From Dyella humicola (lineage in GTDB: Bacteria > Pseudomonadota > Gammaproteobacteria > Xanthomonadales > Rhodanobacteraceae): a stretch of 64,000 bases of DNA. Below the pieces are notes generated by a model that was given only the letters and a program-made list of their open reading frames with translations, did no database searches and was not told the origin of the DNA. Below are positions 25,007 to 34,924 of this stretch, one piece after another. The translations under genes were made by a program, and so were the position numbers. Each line of letters starts with the position of its first letter. Within the stretch, counting starts at the first letter, position 1. The stretch lies in NCBI RefSeq assembly GCF_026283945.1, contig NZ_JAPDPC010000001.1, positions 1,488,001 to 1,552,000 of the forward strand, read 5' to 3'.

Positions 25007-25911
25007 TGAACGCACCACGTACGATTGCCGAGTATCTGAAGCAATTACGCGACGCCCTGCGTGGCGCGGATCCGGCCTTGATCCAGGATGCGCTGTATGA
25101 CGCGGAGGAACATCTGCGCGCCGAACTGGCCGAGAATCCGCAGCGTGGGGAAGCCGAGATGCTGGCCCATGTGGTGGGCACCTACGGCGCACCGGATGAA
25201 GTGGCCGATCTTTACCGGGATCAAGAGATCAAGATCCAACGTGCGCTGCGTCCGCCGCCGATGCCCAAGCGTCGCTCCGCCATGGGGCGCTTCTTTGGCG
25301 TCGCTGCCGATTCACATACCTGGGGCGCCATGTTCTACATGGTGCTGGCACTGGCCAGCGGCATCTTCTATTTCACCTGGGCGGTGACCGGCATTTCGCT
25401 GTCGCTGGGTTTGTTGGTGCTGATCATCGGCATCCCGTTCGTCGTGCTGTTTCTCAGCACCGTGCGTGCGTTGTCGCTGCTGGAAGGGCGCATCGTGGAG
25501 ACGATGTTGGGTGTGCGCATGCCGCGCCGTCCGCCGTATCCGAAGCTTGCGGGCATGTCGCTGTGGCAGCGTGTGGGAGCCATTTTCACGGATGGACGTA
25601 CCTGGACCATGCTGTTCTACATGATCCTGATGTTGCCGCTAGGCATCCTCTATTTCGTCTTCACCGTCGTGCCCATGATCGTTTCGCTGGCCTTTATCGC
25701 TTCGCCGATCGGCTTGGCTTTCAACAACGATAATCTCCTGATCAATTGGGGCTTCGGATCGCATGAGCCAGGCTGGGGCGATGCGATCGTTCTTTGCATC
25801 ATCGGTATCTTCCTGTTGTTTGCCACGCTGCATCTGGTGCGTGCGCTGGGCAAGCTTCACGGTGCCATCGCGAAGGGCTTGCTGGTTCGCTCGGACGATC
25901 AACGGGCTTAA
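25006..25911 (+). CDS. HAAS/DUF1700-type membrane protein paired with PadR
   Basis: 301 residues. The N-terminus (IAEYLKQLRDALRGADPALIQDALYDAEEHLRAEL...) is a HAAS-like helical bundle of the kind that binds PadR partners; a segment with GTYGAPDEVADLYRDQE follows. The C-terminal part has two similar halves, each with two membrane helices (FYMVLALASGIFYFTW / LSLGLLVLIIGIPFVVLFL and FYMILMLPLGILYFVF / VPMIVSLAFIASPIGLAF) joined by a LWQRVGAIFTDGRTWTM motif matching the start of the first half: an internal duplication. The pair is likely an envelope stress sensor and its repressor. Function is inferred from context. Confidence 0.82.
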   Translation: MNAPRTIAEYLKQLRDALRGADPALIQDALYDAEEHLRAELAENPQRGEAEMLAHVVGTYGAPDEVADLYRDQEIKIQRALRPPPMPKRRSAMGRFFGVAADSHTWGAMFYMVLALASGIFYFTWAVTGISLSLGLLVLIIGIPFVVLFLSTVRALSLLEGRIVETMLGVRMPRRPPYPKLAGMSLWQRVGAIFTDGRTWTMLFYMILMLPLGILYFVFTVVPMIVSLAFIASPIGLAFNNDNLLINWGFGSHEPGWGDAIVLCIIGIFLLFATLHLVRALGKLHGAIAKGLLVRSDDQRA

Positions 25912-25966
25912 GCCAGGACGATATTCGCGCTCGCCGCCCGGGCCGGTGCGTGGATCGGCCGCGTGC

Positions 25967-27169
25967 TCACACCAGTTGCAGATCCTTGGGCCTGGCCCCC
26001 GGAAACACGTTCTGCAGTTGGCTGCCGGATAGGCCCCAGGTCTTTCCGAACAGGCCGCCGAGCAAGTCGCGGTAGTTGGTGAGTACGGGGTAGTCGCGGT
26101 TCTGCAGCAGGTTCTGTGCGTTCACCGCCACTTGCGGTCCCGCGATGCGGCCACCATTGACCTTGCCACCGAGTACCCAATGCACCGTGCCGTGGCCGTG
26201 GTCGGTGCCCTTGTTGCCGTTCTCGCGGAACGTGCGCCCGAATTCCGAGATCACCACGACGACGGTGTTGTCCCACTCGTCACCGAGTGCATCGGCATAG
26301 GCGGCCAGGCCCTTGCCGAGGTTAGTGAGGTTGTTGGCCAGTTGGCCGGTGGTGCTGCCCTGGTTGACGTGGGTGTCCCAGCCGCCGATGTCGACGAAAC
26401 CCAGGCGGTACTGGTCGCGCATCATGGTGGCGATGCGGTGGGTTTCGTCCGCGAAGTTCTTGGAATTGGCGGCACCACGATTGGCATTCATCATCTCATC
26501 CTGCAGTTCCTTTGAAACGGTCTGGCGCAGCTCAAGGCCGTCGCTGGCGGCAGCGGCGAGCGAGGTGTTCTGGTACATGCCTGCCAGGATGCTGGCTTGT
26601 CGATCGTCGAACACGGGCTTGGTATTGCCGCGCAACGAGATGTTCGGAATATCGTGATTACCGCCCTGGAAACTCAGCGGCAACGCATCCGTAAACGCGA
26701 TGGAAGGTACCTTCGCCATCTGGCCCGACAGGCGGGCCATGAAACCGGAGCGGAAATCGCTGCGCTGGTTGCTGGGCTCGCCCGATTCGATATTGTCCTG
26801 CGTTTCGAAATGGCTGCGCGACATGTCGTCGGTACCGGCGAATGGCACGAAGGCGAGCTGGCGTTTCTGCCATAGCGGATAGAGGCTGTCGCGCAGTGCA
26901 GGATTAAGCCCCCATTCGCTGTCGAGCCCGATCACGCTGTTCTGGTTGTACGGGTCCGGCTTGGCGATCGATAGCGTGGGGCGCGACTCGTAATAGAAGT
27001 CGCTGCTATGGGGTATGAGCAGGTTGTTGCAGTCGTAGCCACCGCGCAGGAACACCAGCAGAAATCGTGGCGCTCCGGCCGGTGCGGCAAACAGTTTGCC
27101 GGAGAACGACAGGGCAGGGGCGGCGACAGCGGCAGTGGCGGCGGCGAGCAGGAATTCCCGGCGATTCAT
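25967..27169 (-). CDS. DUF1501 family protein, Tat-exported
   Basis: 400 residues. A twin-arginine signal (MNRREFLLAAATAAVAAPALSF) is followed by the DUF1501 sulfatase-like fold: RFLLVFLRGGYDCNNLLIP, then GLDSEWGLNPAL, PFAGTDDMSRSHFETQDNIESG and a C-terminal ISEFGRTFRENGNKGTDHGHGT, the metal-site-like motif. ATG at 27169 is chosen for the Tat signal. It lies 11 bases from the DUF1800 gene. The two families travel together widely; their reaction is unknown. Confidence 0.9.
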   Translation of the reverse strand: MNRREFLLAAATAAVAAPALSFSGKLFAAPAGAPRFLLVFLRGGYDCNNLLIPHSSDFYYESRPTLSIAKPDPYNQNSVIGLDSEWGLNPALRDSLYPLWQKRQLAFVPFAGTDDMSRSHFETQDNIESGEPSNQRSDFRSGFMARLSGQMAKVPSIAFTDALPLSFQGGNHDIPNISLRGNTKPVFDDRQASILAGMYQNTSLAAAASDGLELRQTVSKELQDEMMNANRGAANSKNFADETHRIATMMRDQYRLGFVDIGGWDTHVNQGSTTGQLANNLTNLGKGLAAYADALGDEWDNTVVVVISEFGRTFRENGNKGTDHGHGTVHWVLGGKVNGGRIAGPQVAVNAQNLLQNRDYPVLTNYRDLLGGLFGKTWGLSGSQLQNVFPGARPKDLQLV

Positions 27170-27180
27170 GGCGGTCGGCC

Positions 27181-28740
27181 TCAGCGGTAGTTGAAGTCGG
27201 GAGACGAGAGCAGGAAGGTGTTCCATTCCTGCTGCGAAGTAGCTTTGGCCAGCGCGTCGCGCGTCTGCGGGCTCAGCCGCGGATCGAAGGTGTCGTAATA
27301 AAGCCGCGTGGTCAGCATGGGGAAATCGCCGCCCACCTTGACCGTGCCTTCCGGTGTCAGCAGGCGGTTGTTGCCGGTACCGATCGCGCCCGCGATCTCG
27401 AAGCGTTTGGCCATCTGTCCGGAGCTGGACCAGCCGCTGCCCTCCAGCGGCCAGCCATCCGGCGTGAGGCGGCCGAAGACGGGCTCGCCCAGTTGGTTGA
27501 GCCAGTTGAGCAGGGGCTTGGCATTGGCGATGGGTTTGCCGTCGTAGGCCATGCGCACGGAGGACACCACGAACTGCATCGGATCCTTGAACTTCTTGCC
27601 ATAGCTGGTGGCCAGCTCCTTCGACTCCAACATGGTGCGCATGACGGCGGCGATGTCGCCATCCGTACGCTGGAACGTCTTGGCCATTCGTGCGACCAGT
27701 TCCGGCGGTGGTTCATCGGCGACAAAGTATTCCGCGAGCTTCTTGGAGATGAATTGCGCGCAGGCCGGCTGGCGCGTGATCAGGTTGACCGCCTCGGTCA
27801 CTTCATCGAAGCCGCTGCCCTTGATCTTCTGGCCCAGCAACATCTTGTCGCTGTAGTCGTGGCGTCTCGGATTGAATTCGAACAAGCCGTTATGCACGAA
27901 CATGGCGGCATAGCGCGGATGCTCTCGCAGTGCGGGGCGATCGCGCAGCGGCGCGACGCCGGAACCGGTGAGGATCAGGGCCAGCTGCTGCACGTCCTGC
28001 TGGGTGTAGCCGGAACCCACGCCGAGCGTGTGCAGCTCCATCAGCTCGCGTGCGTAGTTCTCGTTGACGTGGTCCTTGGCATTCTGGGCGTTGTCGAGAA
28101 ACTCCATCATGGCCGGGCTTTCCAGCGTGGCCATCACTAGGTCGCGGAACTTGCCGAGCGCGTGCGGACGGATCGAGTTCTGCACATAGTCGTTGGCCAC
28201 CCAGCGCACACGGCCCTTGGCGGCGTAGACGCTGAAATGGTTGAGCCAGAACCAGACCATCTGCTCCTTCAGCTGGTTCCCGCCATAGATGGCGTGCAGC
28301 AATTCGATTTGCTGCGCCTGCTGCCCCAGATCGTTGGCGTGCTGCTGCTGGGCTTTCTTGACGGCGGTCTTGTCGTCGCCATCGGGCATGTTCTTGATTT
28401 TCTCCTGCTCATCGCGCAGGTTGGTGAGCAACTGTTCAAGCGGCGTGTTCGCCACTTCGTAGGTGTTGATCAGTGCGGTGACCGGGGCTGGCAGGCGGTC
28501 GTCGCTGTCATGCTGATCGAGTTGCTCGTCGAGGAAGCGTGAGCGGCCCAGTTCGCGGTAGCGGGTGACCGTGGCGCTATCCAGCTCGAAGCCGTCGCGG
28601 CGTAGCCAGGCGATGTCGTCTTCGCTCAGGGGGCGGGGATCTCGTGCCATGGCACCGGCAGGGCCCAGGACCAGCAGCAAGCCGAGCAGCGCCAGCCAAG
28701 GGCGGCCGCCGCGGGACGGGACTTTCAGGGTAGGGCGCAT
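27181..28740 (-). CDS. DUF1800 family exported protein
   Basis: 519 residues with a hydrophobic signal (WLALLGLLLVLGPAGAMA). DUF1800 landmarks: DIAWLRRDGFELDSATVTRYRELG, EQMVWFWLNHFSVYAAKGRVRW, HVNENYARELMELHTLGVGSGYTQQDVQQLALILTG (the conserved NENYARELMELHTLG core), and DYSDKMLLGQKIKGSGFDEV. It is the first gene of a two-gene operon with DUF1501. Literature knowledge of the family is limited to co-occurrence. Confidence 0.9.
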   Translation of the reverse strand: MRPTLKVPSRGGRPWLALLGLLLVLGPAGAMARDPRPLSEDDIAWLRRDGFELDSATVTRYRELGRSRFLDEQLDQHDSDDRLPAPVTALINTYEVANTPLEQLLTNLRDEQEKIKNMPDGDDKTAVKKAQQQHANDLGQQAQQIELLHAIYGGNQLKEQMVWFWLNHFSVYAAKGRVRWVANDYVQNSIRPHALGKFRDLVMATLESPAMMEFLDNAQNAKDHVNENYARELMELHTLGVGSGYTQQDVQQLALILTGSGVAPLRDRPALREHPRYAAMFVHNGLFEFNPRRHDYSDKMLLGQKIKGSGFDEVTEAVNLITRQPACAQFISKKLAEYFVADEPPPELVARMAKTFQRTDGDIAAVMRTMLESKELATSYGKKFKDPMQFVVSSVRMAYDGKPIANAKPLLNWLNQLGEPVFGRLTPDGWPLEGSGWSSSGQMAKRFEIAGAIGTGNNRLLTPEGTVKVGGDFPMLTTRLYYDTFDPRLSPQTRDALAKATSQQEWNTFLLSSPDFNYR

Positions 28741-29161
28741 GCGTCGGAATTCCTGGTGAGAGTGAATGACGGCGGTTGCTGACCAGTGTCAACGCGGCAG
28801 TCGTCGTCCCGCTTACCGGGTATCGCGTGGGAATGTGATCCATTAGGCACGGATTCATGCGGGGACGCGCCCCTCTTGTCGCCGCCCCCGTCTTCGTCAG
28901 TCCAGCGACAGCTGGGACCCCGTGCCGGGTGAGGGCCGTGCATCAAAGCAAGTCACGGGATGACCGCTTCGCAACGGTGAAGCGCCGCCAGCCTGGGCAG
29001 ACCTTCGACTGTCGAGCGCCGCGGGGATGACGACTTGGGGGAGGGGGCTCGCGACGACGCCGAAAGACCAAGTCCGGGACGATGCGGTTCACCGCTTGCC
29101 GCGGGATAGACCCCGCTTTCCGGCTCTCTCCCAAAACGGGGAGAGCGAGTGATCGCGAGGG
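28741..29161. other. Gene-free stretch upstream of the DUF1800 operon
   Basis: About 420 bases. No gene, clear hairpin or repeat was recognised; short frames on both strands lack recognisable content. It presumably holds the promoter of the DUF1800-DUF1501 operon near its left end. Confidence 0.4.
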
Positions 29162-29449
29162 TCAGAACTCGTCGACGAACTCCACCACCACACCGAGCTG
29201 ACTGGCTTCGACCTCGGCCACGGCATGAACAGCATCGGCGTGGACATGGTCGGCTGCACGTACCTCGATCAGGAACAGTTCGCCGCTGCTGTCATCGGTC
29301 AGGTCGCTGAAGTCGAATTCGTCGCGCATGTTGAGTGCGGGATCGTCGATCTCCTCCACGTGCTCGATGCCATCGATGCCATGCAGGATGGTAAGCAGCG
29401 TGTTCGCGTCATCGCGGCTGCCGGTCATGCGGATGCGGATCGTGGGCAT
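29162..29449 (-). CDS. Small acidic conserved hypothetical protein (95 aa)
   Basis: 95 residues, starts MPTIRIRMTGSRDDANTLLTILHGIDGIEHVEEID, then a long acidic segment (DDPALNMRDEFDFSDLTDDSSGE) and a beta-alpha end rich in Val/Ala. The opening looks like a ferredoxin-like/ACT-type strand-helix-strand. No signal peptide. I do not recognise a function. It stands alone, diverging from the methyltransferase at 29598. Confidence 0.7.
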   Translation of the reverse strand: MPTIRIRMTGSRDDANTLLTILHGIDGIEHVEEIDDPALNMRDEFDFSDLTDDSSGELFLIEVRAADHVHADAVHAVAEVEASQLGVVVEFVDEF

Positions 29450-29597
29450 GGTGCTCTGCTCTCGTTTCCACCGTCTTCATGCTGACGCCAAGCATGTTCA
29501 CGGCAGGTGATCATCGACGAACCGGGCCGCCCTGCGTGATGCACCGCTCGATCAGGGTGAACACGTTCTAAAATGTGCTGTTTGCCGGAGAACCCTT

Positions 29598-30206
29598 GTG
29601 CCCAAGATTTACGACCGCGCCTATTTCGATAAGTGGTATCGCCACCCCGACCACGCCGTCGGCTCGCCGGCCGAACTTCGGCGCAAGGTGGCGATGGTTG
29701 TGGGGCAGGCTGAGTACTACCTCGGGCGAGCCGTGCGCACCGTGCTGGATGTCGGCTGTGGCGAAGGTATCTGGCGGGCGCCGCTGCGTGCCTTGCGGCC
29801 GGGCATTCATTACCAGGGACTGGATGCCAGCGAATATGCGGTGATGCGCTATGGCGCTCGCAGGAATATTGGCCTGGCGCGCTTCGGGCAACTGGAGCAG
29901 CTGCGCTTCGATCACCGTTTCGATCTGATCGTCTGTACCGATGTCCTGCATTATCTGAAGCCGGCCGAAATTCGCGCCGGCCTGGTAGGCATCAGCGACA
30001 TGCTGGAAGGCGTCGCCTTTCTCGAAGTGTTTACCGGCCGCGACGGCGTGGATGGCGATATGAACGGCTTCCATTCGCGCGCGCCGTCCTGGTATCTAAA
30101 AGCATTCGGCGAAGTGGGGCTGCTGCCGTGTGGCTCGCACTGCTATCTCGGGCCGCGACTGGATCGCCGTATCGCTGCGCTGGAGCGGGCGCAATTGCCA
30201 GGCTGA
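29598..30206 (+). CDS. Class I SAM-dependent methyltransferase
   Basis: 202 residues. SAM motif I VLDVGCGEGIWRAPL is at about 48-60; the acidic loop is at YQGLDASEYA; motif IV-like is FDLIVCTDVLHYL; LEGVAFLEVFTG matches the post-IV strand. N-terminal YDRAYFDKWYRHPDHAVGS resembles methyltransferases of the Methyltransf_11/25 group acting on small molecules. GTG start at 29598; a TTG two bases upstream is out of frame. It converges on the OprB gene with a 1-base offset between stop codons. Substrate unknown. Confidence 0.87.
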   Translation: MPKIYDRAYFDKWYRHPDHAVGSPAELRRKVAMVVGQAEYYLGRAVRTVLDVGCGEGIWRAPLRALRPGIHYQGLDASEYAVMRYGARRNIGLARFGQLEQLRFDHRFDLIVCTDVLHYLKPAEIRAGLVGISDMLEGVAFLEVFTGRDGVDGDMNGFHSRAPSWYLKAFGEVGLLPCGSHCYLGPRLDRRIAALERAQLPG

Positions 30207-31532
30207 TCAAAACTCCAGATGGGCGCGCAAGCCAGCGAAGCGGGCGGGGCCTCGATCGCGGTTATAGCCGGGGTTATGGATCAGCTGGAGATCCGGGCTC
30301 AGCGTGAGATGCGCGATAGGCGTGAAGCTGTAATACGCCTCGAGAATCTGTTCGCGACCGTAGTTGAGTGCACCATCGCCCAGGACAAATCCTTCGCCGC
30401 CCAGGGCCAGATAGTCGCGGTGAATCGACGACAGTCCATTGATGACTACGGCCAACGAGAAGTGGTCCGTGGGGCGCGCCCAATGAGCGCCGGACAGCTG
30501 GAGGCCACCGCTGACGGTGCGGTCAACTTCGGTGAACACGAACGATTCGGTGCGCCCGTCGTTCCAGCCCGCGCGCAAGAACATGCCGGTGTCGCCGTCG
30601 TCTGCCAATGGCAGTTCGCCGTTCAGGCCGAAACCGTATTTGTGCCGCCCCGGCTGATCGTCGGCCCGGATGTCCGGCAGCTGGCCGGTGGCCTGCGCGA
30701 TGGCGATGGCATCCGCGTAGATGCCCATGCGGGCCTTGTTGCGAAAGGCCAGCAGGCGCAGCGCCCAACCATCGGCCTGCGGTTGCAGCGTCAGCTCGAT
30801 CTGCTGTCCGTTTGAGTCGGGCAGGGAGTAGACGAGGCGTTGCCCGTTCGCTTCGTAAGGCATCAGATAGACACCGTAGCGCAGACTCCAACTCGGATGG
30901 ATCCAGGCCAGCACGAGTCCGTCGGTATAGCCGCGTGTATCGGCAGCGAAATCCCAGGCGGTATTGTTGAACAGCGACCAGTTCATGAACTGGGTACGCG
31001 TGCTGCCGGCATAGCGGTTCTTGTCGAAATCGTCGTTGACCGACATCTTGCCCAGCTTCACTTCGACGCGTTGCGCCGCTTCCTTGCCTGGCAACTGGTC
31101 CTGGCTGCGTTCGACATCGACGGTGTCCTCACTCAGGGGCAGCGCCCAGCGCAGGTAGGCGCGGGCGAGATAAGGTCCCTTGCCGAGTCCGGCCGTGCCC
31201 GAACGGATGACATCGCCATTGGTGAGGCCGCCAAGGCCGGTGGCACCTGAAACGCCTTCACCCTTGAACATCTCCATGTCCAGATAGAACTGCAGGTGCG
31301 CGGGCAGGGCCATGCCGAAATAGGCGCCGAAGGTATGCGAGCGCGCGGTGTCGCCCTCCGGACGCAGGCTGAGGTTGCCGGCGTAAGGTGAGTGCAGCGA
31401 ATCCTGATGCTGGTCGACAAAGGTGTATTGCGCGCCGAGCCATTGCGGCACCCACAGGCTCGCTTCATCGGCATAAAGCGGCAGTGCGGCGAGCATCAGG
31501 CATGCCGCGGCTTGGACTCGTGCAAATCGCAT
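30207..31532 (-). CDS. OprB-family carbohydrate-selective porin
   Basis: 441 residues: signal MRFARVQAAACLMLAALPLYA, then WLGAQYTFVDQHQDSLHSPYAGNLSLRPEGDTARSHTFGAYFGM (landmark), and repeated barrel strands. Family hallmarks include KLGKMSVNDDFDKNRYAGS, TRTQFMNWSLFNNTAWDFAADTRGYT and a C-terminal AGLRAHLEF. It lets sugars or other small hydrophilic compounds cross the outer membrane. No sugar operon is attached. Relatives near glucose dehydrogenases are known, but none is seen here. Confidence 0.85.
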   Translation of the reverse strand: MRFARVQAAACLMLAALPLYADEASLWVPQWLGAQYTFVDQHQDSLHSPYAGNLSLRPEGDTARSHTFGAYFGMALPAHLQFYLDMEMFKGEGVSGATGLGGLTNGDVIRSGTAGLGKGPYLARAYLRWALPLSEDTVDVERSQDQLPGKEAAQRVEVKLGKMSVNDDFDKNRYAGSTRTQFMNWSLFNNTAWDFAADTRGYTDGLVLAWIHPSWSLRYGVYLMPYEANGQRLVYSLPDSNGQQIELTLQPQADGWALRLLAFRNKARMGIYADAIAIAQATGQLPDIRADDQPGRHKYGFGLNGELPLADDGDTGMFLRAGWNDGRTESFVFTEVDRTVSGGLQLSGAHWARPTDHFSLAVVINGLSSIHRDYLALGGEGFVLGDGALNYGREQILEAYYSFTPIAHLTLSPDLQLIHNPGYNRDRGPARFAGLRAHLEF

Positions 31533-31707
31533 GGTTCAAAGGAGTGTGTTGAGGGGGGCGAAAGGGCAGACTCTAGCGCGTCAAGGCGATGATTATCGCC
31601 TTATCCAGGAGCAGACCCATCATTCTGACCTTCGGGCGGCTCGTCGCATTGGCGCACGATAGCGGGCATAAATCGTGTTGCGCCGATTTAGATGGGTGCC
31701 ATACCCG

Positions 31708-32523
31708 TTACCAAGAGGCTGAAACTACGATGCCGTTGGTTTTAGTGGGCATGGCGATTTCCACGTGCAGATTTGGCCGCAGCAGTGGCAGTAGGTCCAG
31801 GGTCCATTGCGTCACGTTTTTCCAGCGCACCGCTGACCGCATATAAGACGGCATCAGTCGCGCCTTTACAGGCACGAAGTCCGGCGAAAGCACCTGGAAA
31901 TACCGCAACACTTCGCGGCGGCTGTACTCGCGCCAGTGGTGGCCATACGTATGCGTTTTCAGTATCTCTTCGACCGAAATGCCCCCGCCCTTCCCTGTGA
32001 CGTATCTTGCGAGTTGCCACGCGCGACCCTTCCAGGAGTAATAGTTTGGCGTTGTAACAACGATGCGGCCACGGGGAGCGAGGATGCGATGTACTTGCCG
32101 CCACAAGTTAATCGGATTGAACGTAATGTGCTCGAGAATCTCTGTAAACAACACGATATCCACCGAGTTGTCGGGGATCGCAGCCAGTTCTTCAGCACGT
32201 TCGAGATCGGCGCAAGGGAGCAAGGGGATGGTCATCGCATGGGCGATGTTTTTCACGCTCTCGGCATTGAACGTACTGGGCATATCGACAGCGGTGACGT
32301 CAAAGCCGGCCAGTCGCCACATGACGGCCTGGTGAAGCCAATGTGCGCCAATGTCCAGAACACGACTGCCGTCATTCCAGGTTGATTTGAATTCGTCCAG
32401 CGTTGTCGCGAACCGCTGATAGTGGTCGGCGAGGTACTCACCAGCGGGAATGTCATAACGCTCGAAAAGCGCAACAAATTCACGATATGCATGCGCGTCC
32501 CGCGCCCGAACTACTTCAGTCAT
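31708..32523 (-). CDS. Class I SAM-dependent methyltransferase (UbiE/Methyltransf_11 type)
   Basis: 271 residues from the ATG at 32523 (an in-frame ATG at 32556 is possible). SAM motif I is SRVLDIGAHWLHQ, unusual because the usual GxGxG is GAH; motif II FDVTAVDMPS; motif IV DIVLFTEILEHITFNP; then RILAPRGRIVVTTPNYYSW. The C-terminus (RREVLRYFQVLSPDFVPVKARLM) resembles lipid or polysaccharide methyltransferases that follow a surface glycan pathway. It is a single gene of somewhat lower GC than its neighbours, with no operon partners, consistent with a recent arrival. Confidence 0.8.
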   Translation of the reverse strand: MTEVVRARDAHAYREFVALFERYDIPAGEYLADHYQRFATTLDEFKSTWNDGSRVLDIGAHWLHQAVMWRLAGFDVTAVDMPSTFNAESVKNIAHAMTIPLLPCADLERAEELAAIPDNSVDIVLFTEILEHITFNPINLWRQVHRILAPRGRIVVTTPNYYSWKGRAWQLARYVTGKGGGISVEEILKTHTYGHHWREYSRREVLRYFQVLSPDFVPVKARLMPSYMRSAVRWKNVTQWTLDLLPLLRPNLHVEIAMPTKTNGIVVSASW

Positions 32524-32764
32524 GTTGTCTCTACTGATCCGGTGGCCGTTGCTCAATCGTGGGTCTAGCTGCGCATGGTCTGGATGGTTCAGTGCGGACC
32601 ACGCAGTTTCAAGCTTGATGTACGCCTGAAGGTTCGATCATGGCGGACTGGATTGCAACCTCGAAAAGCCAGACTTCGTGTACCCGTACCCTGTCATTGA
32701 AGCCGGGCTGTCTTTGCGATCCATCGAGGTGCGAAGGTCAAGCACCTGGAACGCATTGGCTAGG

Positions 32765-32798
32765 CAAAAAAAACGCCCGGCAAGCCGGGCGTTTTTTT
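32765..32798. terminator. Strong bidirectional terminator between typA and the methyltransferase
   Basis: An A tract, an 8-bp GC stem (CGCCCGGC-AA-GCCGGGCG) and a T tract: symmetric, so it works on both strands. It lies 17 bases beyond the typA stop. Confidence 0.9.
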
Positions 32799-32814
32799 CG
32801 TCACGAGAGGTCAA

Positions 32815-34659
32815 TCAACCACGCGAAGCGCGCTTGCGATCGTTCTCGGTCAGGTGCTTCTTGCGCATGCGGATTTCCTTCGGGGTGACTTCGACCAGTT
32901 CGTCGTCGTCGATGAAGTCCAGCGCCTGCTCCAGCGAGAACTTGGTCGCCGGGGTGAGCTGAATCGCATCGTCCTTGCCGGAGGCGCGCATATTGGTCAG
33001 CGGCTTCGGCTTGATGGCATTGACGGTAAGGTCGTTGTCCTTGGCGTGAATGCCGATCAGCTGGCCTTCGTACACCGAGTCACCCTCGGCAGCGAACAGC
33101 TTGCCGCGGTCCTGCAGCGGCCCAAGCGAGTAGGCCGGGGTGGAGCCGCCCGCATTGGCGATCATGACGCCGTTGAGGCGCTTGGCGATCGCGCCGACTT
33201 CCATCGTGCCGTAATGGTCGAACACGTGGAACAGCAGGCCCGAACCCTGGGTCAGGGTCTTGAACTGGTTCTGGAAGCCGATCAGGCCACGCGCCGGAAT
33301 CATGTACTCGAGGCGCACGCGACCCTTGCCGTCCGGCTCCATGTTCTTGAGCTGGCCCTTGCGGATGCCCAGGCGCTCCATCACCGGACCCTGGTGGATC
33401 TCTTCGAGGTCGACCACCAGCTGTTCGATCGGCTCCATCTTCTGGCCGTCGATTTCCTTGATGATCACTTCCGGGCGCGACACGGCCAACTCGTAGCCTT
33501 CGCGACGCATGTTTTCGATCAGCACCGACAGATGCAGTTCGCCACGACCCGACACCAGGAACTTGTCGGCGTCGGAGCCGTCTTCCACGCGCAGGGCAAC
33601 GTTGTGCACCGTCTCGCGCTCGAGGCGCTCGCGCAGCTGACGGCTGGTGAGGAACTTGCCACCCGACAGGTCCTTGTTGCCGACGAACGGTGAATTGTTG
33701 ACCTGGAAGGTCATGCTGATCATCGGTTCGTCAACGGTCAGCGGCGGCAGCGCTTCGGGCGTGTCCAATGCGGTGATGGTGTCCGAAATGGTCAGCTCGG
33801 GAATGCCCGAGATGGCGATGATGTCGCCGGCTTCGGCGGTGTCCTGCTCGATGCGCTCGAGGCCGAGGAAGCCGAGCACCTGCGCGACCTTACCCTGGCG
33901 CTTCTTGCCATGGCGGTCGATCACGGCCACCGGCATGTTCTTCTTCAGCGTACCGCGCTGGATGCGGCCAATGCCGATGATGCCGACGAAGTTGTTGTAG
34001 TCGAGCTGGCTGATGCGCATCTGGAACGCGCCGTCCGGATCGACATCGGGCTTGGGCGCGTGCTGCATGATCGCTTCGTACAGCGGGGTCATGTCGCCTT
34101 CGCGGACGTTCTCGTCGAGCGAGGCGTAGCCATTGAGTGCCGAGGCGTAGACGATCGGGAAGTCCATCTGCTCATCGGTGGCGCCGAGGCGCTCGAACAG
34201 ATCCCATACCTGCTCGACGACCCACTCCGGGCGGGCGCCCGGGCGGTCGACCTTGTTGACCACGACGACCGGCTTGAAGCCCATCGCGAACGCCTTCTGG
34301 GTCACGAAACGGGTCTGCGGCATCGGGCCGTCCATCGCGTCGACCAGGATCAGCACGGTGTCGACCATCGACAGTACGCGCTCCACCTCGCCGCCAAAGT
34401 CGGCATGGCCTGGGGTGTCCACGATGTTGATGCGATTCTTCGCACCGGTCTTCTTGTCTTCCCAGGTGATGGCCGTGTTCTTGGCCAGGATCGTGATGCC
34501 ACGCTCCTTTTCCTGGTCGTTGCTGTCCATCACGCGCTCGGCCAGCACGGTGCGCTCGTTGAGCGTGCCGGACTGTTTCAGCAGCTGATCGACGAGCGTG
34601 GTTTTGCCGTGGTCGACGTGGGCGACGATGGCGATATTGCGCAGATTTTCGATGGACAT
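32815..34659 (-). CDS. typA: Ribosome-associated GTPase TypA/BipA
   Basis: 614 residues, normal for the family. The start [21 protein letters not shown] fixes the ATG at 34659. Motifs: G1 [10 protein letters not shown]2 region RGITI; G3 [13 protein letters not shown]4 [10 protein letters not shown]. Domain II follows, then the C-terminal TypA-specific region [19 protein letters not shown] ([16 protein letters not shown]) and a basic tail ([18 protein letters not shown]). TypA binds 70S ribosomes and supports 50S assembly and growth under stress or cold. Ends at a strong terminator. Confidence 0.97.
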   Translation of the reverse strand: MSIENLRNIAIVAHVDHGKTTLVDQLLKQSGTLNERTVLAERVMDSNDQEKERGITILAKNTAITWEDKKTGAKNRINIVDTPGHADFGGEVERVLSMVDTVLILVDAMDGPMPQTRFVTQKAFAMGFKPVVVVNKVDRPGARPEWVVEQVWDLFERLGATDEQMDFPIVYASALNGYASLDENVREGDMTPLYEAIMQHAPKPDVDPDGAFQMRISQLDYNNFVGIIGIGRIQRGTLKKNMPVAVIDRHGKKRQGKVAQVLGFLGLERIEQDTAEAGDIIAISGIPELTISDTITALDTPEALPPLTVDEPMISMTFQVNNSPFVGNKDLSGGKFLTSRQLRERLERETVHNVALRVEDGSDADKFLVSGRGELHLSVLIENMRREGYELAVSRPEVIIKEIDGQKMEPIEQLVVDLEEIHQGPVMERLGIRKGQLKNMEPDGKGRVRLEYMIPARGLIGFQNQFKTLTQGSGLLFHVFDHYGTMEVGAIAKRLNGVMIANAGGSTPAYSLGPLQDRGKLFAAEGDSVYEGQLIGIHAKDNDLTVNAIKPKPLTNMRASGKDDAIQLTPATKFSLEQALDFIDDDELVEVTPKEIRMRKKHLTENDRKRASRG

Positions 34660-34924
34660 GAGGTCGGCTCGGGCGGCGCTGGGGCCGTCACGTGAGGTTT
34701 CTGAAGGGCGAATCGGACGATTATACGGACTTATGTGACAACTTGCCTCAACTACGCTTGCAAACCCGTTCAGGCAACGAAAACGGGGGCGGCGCCGAGG
34801 GTTCCGGGCGGGGTGGCCGGGTGTTTCGCGCCGGGTTCGCAAGTTCATGGCATCACGCGACAGCGACCACTCCTGTGCTTGAGTTTCGTAGATGATGCAT
34901 CTGCTCCCACTTTTGGTGGACGGC

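Noticed and set aside
27067-28140. A 357-codon plus-strand frame opposite the DUF1800/DUF1501 genes
   Set aside because: Opposite two conserved exported proteins that overlap almost all of it; no recognisable protein features of its own.
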